From assembly GCA_024663395.1 (NCBI GenBank), contig JANFAH010000030.1, forward strand, positions 372,001-436,000: 64,000 bases of DNA, read 5' to 3'. Shown one piece after another: positions 1 through 11,500 of this stretch (position 1 is its first letter; each line of letters opens with the position of its first letter). The DNA comes from Pisolithus tinctorius (Eukaryota; Basidiomycota; Agaricomycetes; Boletales; Pisolithaceae). Under the pieces are notes generated by a model. The model had not been told where the DNA came from and made no database searches. It worked only from the letters and a program-made list of their open reading frames with translations. A program made the position numbers and the translations under genes.

Positions 1-925
1 TAATCCCATTGTAACGCTACCCAGTGCAGTAAACAGAGACATGTAACATAATCTCTGAGACCAGTAAGATAATCCTTCCTGGTCAATAGATTGGATAGCA
101 AGGAATCCGACATTGGCGGCTAGAAGCACGGTAGCCTATCCGAAAGGTTCAGTGATGAGTACATATATGTACCAGACTTGTGGCCCTACTCACGAGTAGG
201 TTAGATGCATCGATTTCACTTTGAAACGTTTTTGAGAACGCTTCCCATTTGTCTAGATCTGTTTGATCATCAACTTGAGTAGTTGCAAGGGCACTGCTGA
301 CATATCGCAGTCGATCAAGGAAAATCATCATGCTAACTATGTCTAATATCACGAGGAACACAGTTGAATACGTCGACGGAGGTGGTGTGGACGATCCTAA
401 ATTTCCGACAAGAGGGTTGGAGCGTCGCACACTTTGATATCACAAACGTCAGCGTGGGCACCTGCCGAAAGCCTTTGTTACATACCGCTGAGGAAGTGTA
501 TGCATTGGTGGGTAGCCATGAGCGGTGAGATTTGTATCACTTTGCGGTCTGCCGGGGTCTGAGAGGCCAACTTCGGGCTTGACGATAACATCAGAGATCG
601 AATTGTACAAGTGGTTAGGAAAGCTACGCACCTTAATTGCGTCAGGTTGTGTAGGTCCGTGGCTCAAAACCGACTCTCCATCGTCGGGGTATGGTACGGT
701 TGCGTTCCGAAAGCTGGCACCAAGAATGGGCAAATTCGAAGCAAAGATGGTACATGCATCATTCTCTGGCAGGTACTTCCGTTTCTGCTTCCGGATGAAA
801 GAGTTCCAAAAAGACAGGAGGTACCGGAATAAATACGAAGTTGTCGAGAAGCATCGTTTGGCGATGGCGATGAATAACTTGGGTAGGCGAACAAGAACTC
901 GCAAGAGCGACTGGGGAACCAACAT
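1..925 (-). CDS. Predicted multi-pass membrane protein, 3' end beyond the left edge
   Basis: Three exons can be joined: 925-486, 431-194 and 135-1 (continuing off the window). Intron 1 (485-432, 54 nt) has a GTATGT donor, an internal CTGAC and an AAG acceptor. Intron 2 (193-136, 58 nt) has GTGAGT and TAG. Frame is preserved (phase 2, then phase 0). Exon 2 holds a hydrophobic stretch around FLVILDIVSMMIF and an acidic part with KWEAFSKTFQSEIDASNLL. Exon 3 starts ATVLLAANVGFLAIQS and continues into another hydrophobic segment. From memory, the 'ASNLLATVLLAANVGFLAIQSID' type of sequence recurs in many Agaricomycete proteins of unknown function. The ATG at 923-925 is the first in frame, but upstream exons are possible. 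I assign no function beyond a membrane location. Confidence 0.65.
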
Positions 926-1565
926 GATGGTATGAGAACGGCAGGAACTTCCTGACAGACGCCATATGCGCTTCCCCTGGAACCAAACACCAGCAATTCA
1001 GCTTGAGAAAGTACTGTGGGCAAGAAAAGATGAGCACAGTTTCGAACGAAGTGCCTTCGCCTTACATAATCACTCCGTTGACCATTCTTATTCTAGCAAT
1101 TTATTTACGACCATTCCGTACATTCATCCTGTCCCTCCTTGCCAGCGGCATTTAGCACATGGCTCAAATCCACTTCGCTGGTTGCAAAGTATTGCTCTAG
1201 AGCACCTTATGACGGATGTCGAGGGATTCGCTCGGGAATGGAGGTTGATATCCGCACCCTGAGGTTTCCCGATAATCAAAATGGCACAGGACGAAAAAGA
1301 AAATTTATCTTGTACCTTGCAACAGCCGCACAACGCAAGTGACACCTCCAAATCAGAAGTCTGGTGAGCGCTCGGTCAACTTAATTGGCATTATTGGGCG
1401 CGTCTCTTAGGGCAGGCTGGAATCCCAAAAGCGGTAGAATATGGAGAACAACAACGAATCTTCCTGCTCAGCCATCCTTCTGCAGACACCAATGAGCGTC
1501 CTTTGTCATTATCATATGATCCAGCCCAAGAAAGGACCCTCGCATGGTGCACTATCACAATTTGA
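926..1565 (+). other. Intergenic segment with a possible terminal exon of an unrecognised gene
   Basis: This stretch separates the membrane-protein gene from the acyl-CoA synthetase pseudogene. On the plus strand, 1411-1565 follows a good acceptor (TCTCTTAG). It reads an ordinary-looking peptide containing EYGEQQRIFLLSHPSADTNE and ends at TGA 1563-1565. A GTGAGC donor lies about 50 nt upstream. I could not connect it to an upstream exon in a consistent phase and do not recognise the protein. It overlaps the antisense 3' end of the pseudogene by a few bases. It may be a chance reading. Confidence 0.2.
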
Positions 1566-3090
1566 CACGGATTCCGACCTGACCGTGTACCAAATCTGAT
1601 GTAGCACAATCACGAAGTTCACGACGTAGGATCTTTCCTGGCGCACTGAGAAGGATGCTGTCATGATGATATGCTTGGACACGATACACGATTTCATAAC
1701 ATACCTCCTAGGAACATTTTCTACCAGAACGATTCCACCACGTAGCTTCTTGTGAGGAGCAGCTCTTCGAGCGACCCGTTCTTGAATGTCAAGTGCGAAT
1801 GACGCTGCCTCCTTCGCAACGGCTCAAACAGGGGCAACATAAGCCCTGGAATGGGAAATGGTAAGTTACACGAGATGTACGTGCCGTACGGAGCCCTCCT
1901 CTGTGCAGCTTATGACCTTGGAGGATATGTACCTCGCCAGTTCCGTTTCCTTCGTGTCTGGCACACCAGTCACAGCGGCGTCAACCACATCAGGATGTTG
2001 CAATGATAGCGACTTGAGCTCTGCAGAGAATGTGGGTGATTCAGGAAAAGAAAGATATTATCCCTACCTGGGAATCCTCGATCATAGGGGAATCATGTGT
2101 ATTGCGACGAGATAGCCTCAAGACTGTGTCCGCGAACGCACCTTATATTTGGTCAGCTCCTTCCGTCTGTCAACAAACCTGAAGAATCCGTCTTTACTTC
2201 TGACAGCGATATTGCCCGTTTTAAACCAGTCATCATCGATGATAACTGCGGCTGCGGCTAACGAGTTCTTGAAGTAGCCCTGGAGGCATTGAATATCACC
2301 CGCATTAATGCAAAGAGGTGAGAACTGTTGTGGACCTCCGTGACATTCGGCCCTCCCACCCACGTCTCACCAGCGCCTTCAATATGCACCAAAACTTACT
2401 TTGTATGTCTTAGCTAGTCAAAGGACCACCGGATTAAAATGTACCTCTCCATTGACCTCGCGAGCTAGTCGAATCTCTGGGTTGGGGATTAATACTCCAA
2501 CCGAGGCTGGATGACAGTATGTATGCTTGTCCAGCAGTATAAATGCGGTGGGCGATGTCTCCGTGAGGCCATACCCTACATCCCCAAAAGGAATGACCAT
2601 ACTCATTTCCAGCAGTCCGAGTAGGCAGATTCCCTGACACCATACTTTGAGCGGTAGTGACGTTGAAGCCAGCCCTCTCAAAGCATTTCTTAACAGTGAA
2701 TATCAGGCCTTGGTTGTGCAGTGCAGTGCAGCTGCACACACTATTGTATAGACGGAGCCGAGACCGTATTCGTCGACGACTGTAAATGGGGACGTTAGTT
2801 CTACCTGGTTTCGTCAAATGCCAGGCTATCATGGAATCACAGAAAAGTCGATACATACCTTCATAGCAATCGTATACAAGTAATATGGGAGGAACTATCA
2901 TCCGGCCTGTCACACGATACTTCTCTACTGCTTTCAAGAATGCTTCGGACACGAACTCAGAAATGACGACGCTCGGTATGCAGACAACGAGTGGAAGTGA
3001 AAGAAGCTTCACCACGCCATAGATATGGTAGCAGGAAAGAGGTCCAAGAATGACGTCTAGTTGCTCAGTCCAGCTACGTGGCTACATTGG
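1555..3090 (-). pseudogene. Acyl-CoA synthetase / 4-coumarate-CoA ligase-like (AMP-binding), broken and 5'-truncated
   Basis: Pieces of an ANL-superfamily adenylating enzyme (carboxylate + ATP + CoA to acyl-CoA) lie in order on the minus strand. 3060-2870: ILGPLSCYHIYGVVKLLSLP, then AVEKYRVTGRMIVPPILL. 2681-2420: VGYGLTETSPTAFILL, the conserved YGLTE motif A5. 2360-2140: GYFKN...DDDWFKTGNIAV and FFRFVDRRKELTKYK, the GD/hinge region with GN in place of GD. 2030-1900: LQHPDVVDAAVTGVPDTKE. 1850-1700: AAPHKKLRGGIVLVENVP. 1640-1555: PGKILRRELRD, with the catalytic C-terminal Lys. Introns are still visible (GTGCGT, GTATGTT donors). An in-frame TGA interrupts the C-terminal domain near 1825. The N-terminal half, with the P-loop SSGTTG region, is absent beyond about 3,090. 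It is therefore a decayed remnant, not a working enzyme. Confidence 0.85.
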
Positions 3091-3950
3091 GCTGGCGTCG
3101 ATGTGGCTCAGGCGGGATGAGAAGGGAACGGGTAAGCTGAAGAGTAAAGGAACGGAGCTGCCCGCGGGACATTGCTATCTTAGTGGTTGCATCGATGAAA
3201 GCCAGGGAAGGTGCAGGGGAGCCACCGACAAGACACGGAATGTCGGAGACATTCCGAGAAGTGGGTGGAGGTCGACCTGTGAGAGAGAGGGACAGGTGGA
3301 AGTGGTGACTTGAAAACTTGCTCTTTCGTGGGGGTGATTGGAAGGTGGTCACACCGTTCATTAATCAACATCGGGGGGAGGGAAGCTTCCTGCACCAGCC
3401 CGGAACTAGCCGGTACGGAGCCTCATCGCCATGCCACGTGCTTCCTGGTGGTGCTAATTCGGCACGTGCTTAACCTAATTTCATCCGCATCACGGGCTGA
3501 TGGGACCACGCCTATCGTTTCTGGTGCGTAGAGTGTGGAGTTTAATGATGAAGCTTCAGTGTCTTGTTCTGTCATGAATGGAGTCCAGTCCCTCAGCTTC
3601 TCTTCCTTTCAAGAGGCACTCGCTGTGCAATGTCCACCGGTGCCTGTCTTCTGGCTACTCTCCCTTTTTCACTTGGATCTCTTGCATACATCCCCAAAGG
3701 CCGTACCCTCGCAGGTCCACGGCGACTCAAACCCAGCGTAGTCGTCAACAGACCACTAACAAGCGGACAACTTCCACGTTGTCATGATCGACAAGCTGGA
3801 CGTTCTGAACCTCAGAGCTGATCAGTGATTTGTACGTCCTCCTGATCCATCTTGCATACTCGTGCTGCCGTACCTGTACAGCCGTCGTGAGAGGCATATC
3901 GCACTCACCCCTAAGCGTGTTCCTCCTCTCCCTCAGAAGCTTGCTGGGCC
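3091..3950. other. No gene recognised
   Basis: CpG content is normal. Open frames up to about 95 codons occur on both strands but carry no recognisable motif, and no convincing exon chain was found. The missing 5' half of the acyl-CoA synthetase is not here in either strand. Confidence 0.5.
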
Positions 3951-3952
3951 GG

Positions 3953-4890
3953 TCACGTCCCTGTGACCTTCACGAAAGTCTTGCGAAATATACCCTTCCC
4001 GAAGGCGGTGTCATCGACGTCACTCCCAGACACTCCGGTAGCGTCCTCATCAGCAGGTATGACTTGACTACCCAACAACCTTGCAAGTGCAGAGTCACAC
4101 CCGCCTTTCCCTTCGTCGAGTGCTTCTCCCTTGCCGATGAAGAAGGGAATGAGGACAGCACCTCCGAGCTCATCACACCCCGGACTGGTGCAACCATTAC
4201 GTCCGTATCTTTCGCTTGCGCCCTCTACATCCTCGTATACATCATCTTTGAACGTACTCATCTCAATACCTCATCCGCCTCGATCTTCGCATCGCCGCAC
4301 ATCCCACTCAGTCCCTCTTGTCTGGTACGATTCATCGTTGCTCTCACCACCGCTTTTCGCGCGTCTTCATCTGCGTGCTCAGAAAGCATCATCTCGGCCA
4401 GAATGCGGAGTAGAATGGTTGCGTTAGCTTGTCTAGAAGGTAAGAGAAAATAGGGATTGCGGGGCCGTAGGCGTGGAGATGGACGCAGAAAGAGTAACTT
4501 CGACAGCGGGGACGAAGAGGGCGATGGCGAGAGCAACCGACAGGATGTAATTGTTACTCGCTCTGGGGGTGAGTAGATTCGGCTTGCGCCGACCGTTTGT
4601 ATTGAAGAGGTGGGCTCGATGGGGGACGTCGAGGACGACGGAGCTGAGGAAGGGCAGAGCGCTCCCAATTCTTTGTATCTCTTCGTGAGCAACAAATTAT
4701 GGCCTGGACCAAACGATTATCACCGCACCCGGGAACGACTCTCGCTCTCGCCTGCGCAATTCGCGCCGTTATTTTTACCCAGGATGACGCTCGTTGTTGA
4801 GCCTTCTGCGTCGGCGGGCAATTCGTCACTTCCCGCTATTTCGAAGGCAGTGTTGTTGGAGCTTCACCTGCCTCCACACCCATGACCCAC
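3953..4890 (-). other. Possible spliced gene, unrecognised
   Basis: Several minus-strand segments look like exons separated by short introns. One covers 4,880-4,760 (contains ELPADAEGSTTSVILG). One lies around 4,700-4,460. One starts after the acceptor CTTCTAG at about 4,440 and reads ATILLRILAEMMLSEHADED. One at 4,240-3,953 reads SDVDDTAFGKGIFRKTF near its end. Phases could not be made fully consistent and no domain is recognised. A plus-strand frame at 3,830-4,453 covers the same DNA and is an equally weak alternative. Confidence 0.25.
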
Positions 4891-5566
4891 GGACGCGAAC
4901 GACGGAATACGCTTGAATCGCGGTCTCTGCGCAGTTTCATGGATCTAAAGGCCGATTCGGACGAGCGCCTGTCTTCGTGGAAGTGGAGAGGTTGTATTGA
5001 GATTGACGTTGCCTGATCGTAAATACCCCTTGCGACGTGGTATGATCTTCCCTACAATGTTTCTTACTGTCCGTATTCTCTCCAGCTATCCTATTCACTC
5101 TGCTTAGACCCGATACATGGGACGTATCCAAATTCCGTCCATCCATTTTGTTGACTTTTGACTTCCTTAGATGCTTCTAATTGTGGTTTCTTACGCATTA
5201 CTCTGCCGAACGTGTAGTTTTAGCCTCCAAAATATGCTATTTTCTCTTTAATTTTCCTGTGCCGTTCGCCGCTCTTACATATGATCTCTTGCAATCTCTA
5301 ATATGTCCAGTTCTATCTTCCCCCACAATATACTCAACCATGACACCCGAGTAATATATGGATTGAAGAAAGTCATAATAGCGTCAGCTTGACCCAAACA
5401 TTTTCTAAATCAGAACGTGTACTTGGTTATCGATAGGCGCCTTATGTAATATCATTCGATCAGCAGCAGTCCACAACCCCACGCCCACTCCACTCGTCCA
5501 TCTTCACTTCGAACCATACGCTTACTGCTCCTGCGACGTTCCAAGAACTTCGACTTCTCATTATTC
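4891..5566 (+). promoter_or_regulatory. Intergenic region upstream of the GTPase gene
   Basis: There is no open frame of interest here. The segment is AT-richer around 5,150-5,460 and ends in a pyrimidine-rich stretch (5,460-5,560) just before the ATG at 5,567. This fits a fungal promoter and 5' leader. No clear TATA box is asserted. Confidence 0.35.
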
Positions 5567-8500
5567 ATGGTGTGTTTCAAGGCATTGTGTTGTATTTGGC
5601 AGCCGCCTTCCCCGAGCGACGATGCAGTCGTTCCGCAAGTTCCTGCTCCCGTTGGAGCTGCTCAGCCCCCAGCCAGTACAGACATCCTCGTCCCTGCACC
5701 GACTGAAGTGCCTGTCGAAGCCCCAGACTCTCCCTCAGTCAATATTGGGGGTGTTCGTGCAGCCGTGGCGGTCGAAAACACGCCGCCATGTTCTCCTGTG
5801 GGCCCTAGCCCTAGCAACGTGGACACTCCCGCTTCCGCCCCTACCGAAGGTGGTTGCACGTCTTCTTTATGGTTTCCTTTAGTTTATTTAGTGACTTGCC
5901 AGGTGCTCCGTCAAACAGTACAGATGCGCTTGTTCCTGCACTGACCGAGGCGGAACCCACGGTTCCGCGTTCTCCGGAGGAGAGTGCGGATACTCCTGTT
6001 CCTGTACACACTGAAGAAGTACCCACCGGTAAGCGTTGTACATGCGACGATGGAAACAAGTCTAAGAACATTAATGATCAGTGTCAGCCTCCGCACGCTC
6101 TAGGTTTCGCTTAGATCCTGCGAAAGCTAGAGAGCACATCGATCGCATCAAACGCTTTCGCATTCTCGTCATGGGAAGAGCCAATGCAGGTAAAACAACA
6201 ATCCTGAAGAGGGTTTGTAATACTACGGATGAACCAGAAATTTTTAATGGAGAAGGAGAGAAGGTGTGTACGTTTCATGGTATTTGTTTGAGTTTAACAA
6301 CGTGTCGGGCTATATTCAGGTGGATGCTACTGTGGTGCAGGGTTCCCTAAAGGTGAAGTAACTTCATGAATATCCTGCAGCTTATGTGGAATGTTTGAAT
6401 GTATCCAGCGTGGCTACCACAACATTGAGGATGAGCTGGTTTTCAAAAGTAATCAACGCTTTGTATTCCATGACTCACGTGGATTTGAAGCTGGAAGTGA
6501 AGAGGAGTTTGACATCATGAAGGAATTCGTGATGGATCGTGCCAAGACAACCAAGCTCGACAAGAGAATTCATGCCATATGGTATGGCCACTATGTTTGA
6601 CACCCTAACAAAGTGACATGGTTTCTGTGATGGATTTAGGTTTTGTATTCCGTTGAATGAGAGCCACAGGATGGTCACAGCTGCAGAAAAGAAGTTTTTT
6701 GATGAGTGTGATACAGGACATGGTGTGTATATTGACTGTGCCCTGTTTGATGTTTTCAAATTTCAATGTTTTTGGCACAGTTCCTGTGATTGTATTGCTA
6801 ACAAAAACAGATACATTGGCCTTGGATGCATTCATGGGGCTCATTGATGATGGTTTGGATGAAGATGATGCAGTGGAAAGGGCTGCAGAGGTAGAGAGAA
6901 GGAATGTGAATGAGTGTCTTGTAAAGGTGAAGGGTTGGTTGGATGAGTTGAGGTTTCCGCCCCATGACTATCTGCCACTCATGGGTGGGTATCCTAACCA
7001 TCACTGCAGAATGGCCCAGTTTCACAGAAAATGACAGCAGGAATGGACAAAGAGAATGCTGAGTGTACACCCCTACTAACATGCACAGCAAATGCTTTAA
7101 GTGAGGAAGGACTGCAGCAGCTCCTCATATCATCACAGCAGTCAAACCTAGGACTGTGTTTGGAATTTGCAATAACAAAGTAAGTGAGAAAGTAGAAGGA
7201 TAAAGATGTGCTGATAGGTGCAAGGACATTGAAGAAATGCATGAATACCTTTGTTGACAAGATAGGGCTAACAAGGCTTTCAAGGATCCTCTCATGCTGG
7301 TTTCCATATGTAAGAAAATAGTGAATGGTATGGATGTTATGCTGATTTGACAGCAGGCAGTGTGTGAAGTTGCAAAAAATCTGACTAGTGGATACTGATA
7401 TGACTGTGGCTTGGGATTCATAGTGTGTGAGTGGAGTCATAGCAGGTGGCAGCAGGATACTGACCATGTTCACCTGCACCCACTTGGACTTGGATTCATA
7501 GCAAGTAAGTGGAGTCATGGAAGGTGGTGGAAGCATTCTCACCATGTTCACTCCCACCCTTTTGGACTTGCATTCATAGAAAGTGAGTGGAGTCATGGCA
7601 GGTGTTGGAAGCATTCTGACCATGATCACCCCCACCCTTTTGGACATGGATTCATAGTTGGTGAGTGGAGTCTTGGCAGGTGGTGGAAGCATTCTGACCA
7701 TGTTCATTCCCACCCTTTTGGACTTGCATGCATAGTATGTGAGTGGAGTCATGGCAGGGGGTGGAAGCATTCTCACCATGTTCACTCCCACCCTTTTGGA
7801 CTTGGATGCATAGATTGTGAGTGGAGTCATGGCAGGTGGTGGAAGCATTCTCACCATGTTCACTCCCACCCTTTTGGACTTGCATTCATAGGGAGTGAGT
7901 GAAGTCATGGCAGGTGGTGGAAGGATTCTGACCATGTTCACTCCCACCCGTTTGGACTTGGATTCATAGGCAGTGAGTGGAGTCTTGGCAGGTGTTGGAA
8001 GCATTCTGACCTTGTCTACTCCTACCCCCTTGGACTTGCATTCATAGGGAGTGAGTGGAGTTGTGGCAGGTGGTGGAAGCATTATGACCATGTTCACACC
8101 CACCCATTTGGACTTGCATTCATAGGAAGTGAGTGGAGTCATGGCAGGTGGTGGAAGCATTCTGACCATGTTCACTCCCACCCTTTTGGACTTGCATTCA
8201 TAGTATGTGAGTGGAGTCATGGCAGGTGGTGGAAGCATTCTCACCATGTTCACCCCCACTGTTTTGCACTTGCATTCACAGGAAGTGAGTGGAGTCATGG
8301 CAGGTGGTGGAAGCATTCTGACCATGTTCACTCCCACCCTTTTGCACTTGGATTCATAGGGAGTGAGTGGAGTCATGGCAGGTGGTGGAAGGATTCTCAC
8401 CATGTTCACTCCCACCCTTTTGGACTTGCATTCACAGTTGGTGAGTGGAGTAATGGCAGGTGGTGGAAGGATTCTGATCATGTTCACTCCCACCCTTTTG

Positions 8501-11500
8501 GACTTGCATTCATAGAGTGTGAGTGGAGTCATGGCAGGTGGTAGAAGCATTCTGACCATGTTTACTCCTACCATTGTGGACTTGCATTCAAAGTTGGTGA
8601 GTGTAGTCTTGGCAGGTGGTGGAAGCATTCTCACCATGTTCACTGCCACCCTTTTGAACTTGCATTCATAGGGAGTGAGTGGAGTTGTGGCAGGTGGTGG
8701 AAGCATTCTAACCATGTTCACTCCCACCCTTTTGGACTTGCATTCATAGGAAGTGAGTGGAGTCATGGCAGGTGGTGGAAGCATTCTGACCATGTTCACT
8801 CCCACACTTTTGGACTTGCATTCATAGGATGTGAGTGGAGTCATGGCAGGTGGTGGAAGCATTCTGACCATATTCACTCCCACCCTTTTGGACTTGCATT
8901 CATAGTTGGTGAGTGGAGTCATGGCAGGTGGTGGAAGTATTCTCACCATGATCACTCCCACCCTTTTGGACTTGCATTCATAGGAAGTGAGTGGAGTCAT
9001 GGCAGGTGGTGGAAGCATTCTGACCATGTTCACTCCCATGCTTTTGCACTTGCATTCATAGGAAGTGAGTGGAGTCATGGCAGGTGGTGGAAGGATTCTC
9101 ACCATGTTCACTGCCACCCTTTTGGACTTGGATTCATAGGCAGTGAGTGGAGTCATGGCAGGTGGTGGAAGTATTCTGACCATGTTCACTCCCACCCTTT
9201 TGGGCTTGCATTCATAGCAAGTGAGTGGAGTCATGGCAGGTGGTGGAAGCATTCTGACCATGTTCATTGCCACCCATTTGGACTTGCACTCATAGTATGT
9301 GAGTGGAGTCATGGCAGGTGGTGGAAGGATTCTCACCATGTTCACTCCCATCCTTTTGGACTTGCATTCATAGATGGTGAGTGGAGTCATGGCAGGTGGT
9401 GGAAGCATTCTGACCATGTTCACTCCCACCCTTTTGCACTTGCATTCACAGTTGGTGAGTGGGGCCATGGCAGGTGGTGGAAGCATTCTGACCATGTTCA
9501 CTCCCACCCTTGTGGACTTGCATTCATAGAGTGTGAGTGGAGTCATGGCAGGAGATGGAAGCATTCTGACCATGTTCACTCCCACCCTTTTGGACTTGCA
9601 TTCATAGTTGGTGAGTGGAGTCATGGCAGGTGGTAGAAGCATTCTGACCATGTGCGCTCCAACCCTTTTGAACTTGCATTCACAGTTGGTGAGTGGAGTC
9701 ATGGCAGGTGGTGGAAGCATTCTGACCATGGTCACTCCCACCCTTTTGGACTTGCATTCATAGGAAGTGAGTGGAGTCATGGCAGGTGGTGGAAGCATTC
9801 TGACCATGTTCACTCCCACCCTTTTGGACTTGCATTCATAGTATGTGAGTGGAGTCATGCCAGGTGGTGGAAGGATTCTGACCATGTTCACTCCCACCTT
9901 TTTGCACTTGCATTCATAGTATGTGAGTGGAGTCATGGCAGGTGGTGGAAGCATTCTCACCATGTTCACTCCCACCCTTTTGGGCTTGCATTCATAGCAA
10001 GTGAGTGGAGTCATGGCAGGTGGTGGAAGGATTCTGACCATGTTCACTCCCACCCTTTTGGATTGCATTCATAGAAAGTGAGTGGAGTCATGGCAGGTGG
10101 TGGAAGCATTCTCACCATGTTCACTCCCACCCTTTTGCACTGGCATTCATAGGAAGTGAGTGAAGTCATGGCAGGTGGTGGAAGCATTCTCACCATGTTC
10201 ACTCCCACCCTTTGGACTTGCATTCATAGAAAGTGAGTGGAGTCATGGCAGGTGGTGGAAGCATTCTCACCATGTTCACTCCCACCCTTTTGGACTTGCA
10301 TTCATAGAGAGTGAGTGGAGTCATGGCAGGTGGTGGAAGCATTTTAACAATGTTCACTCCCACCCATTTGGACTTGCATTCATAGGAAGTGAGTGGAGGC
10401 ATGGCAGGTGGTAGAAGCATTCTGACCATGTTCACTCCCACCCTTTTGCACTTGGATTCATAGGGAGTGAGTGGAGTCATGGCTGGTGGTGGAAGCATTC
10501 TGACCATGTTCACTTCCACCATTTTGGACTTGCATTCATAGAGAGTGAGTGGGGTCATGGCAGGTGGTGGAAGCATTCTCACCATGTTCACTTCCACCCT
10601 TTTGGACTTGCATTCATAGGAAGTGAGTGGAGTCATGGCAGGTGATGGAAGCATTCTGACCATGTTCACTCCCACCCTTTTGGACTTGCATTCATAGGAA
10701 GTGAGTGGAGTCATGGCAGGTGGTGGAAGGATTCTCACCATGTTCACTCCCACCCTTATGGACTTGTATTCATAGCAAGTGAGTGGAGTCATTGCAAGTG
10801 GTGGAAGCATTCTGACCATGTTCACTGGCACCCATTTGGACTTGCATTCATAGGCAGTGGGTGGAGTCATGACTGGTGGTGGTAGCATTCTGACCATGTT
10901 CACTCCCACCCTTTTGGACTTGCATTCATAGGAAGTGAGTGGAGTCATGGCTGTTGGTGGAAGCATCCTGACCATGTTCACTGCCACCCTTTTGCACTTG
11001 GATTCATAGCATGTGAGTGGAGTCATGGCAGGTGGTGGAAGCATTCTGACCATGTTCACTGCCACCCTTTTGGACTTGCATTCATAGGAAGTGAGTGGAG
11101 TCATGGCAGGTGGTGGAAGCATCCTGACCATGTTCACTCCCACTCTTTTGCACTTGCATTCACAGTTGGTGAGTGGAGTCATGGCAGGTGGTGGAAGCAA
11201 TCTGACCATGTTCACTCCCACCCTTTTGGACTTGCATTCATAGGGAGTGAGTGAAGTCATGGCAGGTGTTGGAAGCATTCTCACCATATTCACTCCCACC
11301 CTTTTGGACTTGCATTCATAGAGAGTGAGCGGAGTCATGGCAGGTGGTGGAAGCATTCTCACCATGTTCACTCCCACCCTTTTGGACTTGCATTCATAGA
11401 GAGTGTGTAGAGTCATTGCAGGCAGTAGAAGCATTCTGACCATGTTCCCTCCCACCCTTTTGGACATGCATTCATAGTTGGTTAGTGGGGTCATGGCAGA

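Noticed and set aside
3830..4453. 207-codon plus-strand ORF
   Set aside because: Ser/Leu/Cys-rich composition without motif; the opposite strand has equally open frames with splice-like borders.
7411..10414. Plus-strand unspliced frames through the array (for example 7,411-7,902 and 9,652-10,074)
   Set aside because: They translate the introns (EWSHGRWWKHSDHVHSH) and are stopped wherever GTGAGTGA occurs; they are shadows of the repeat.
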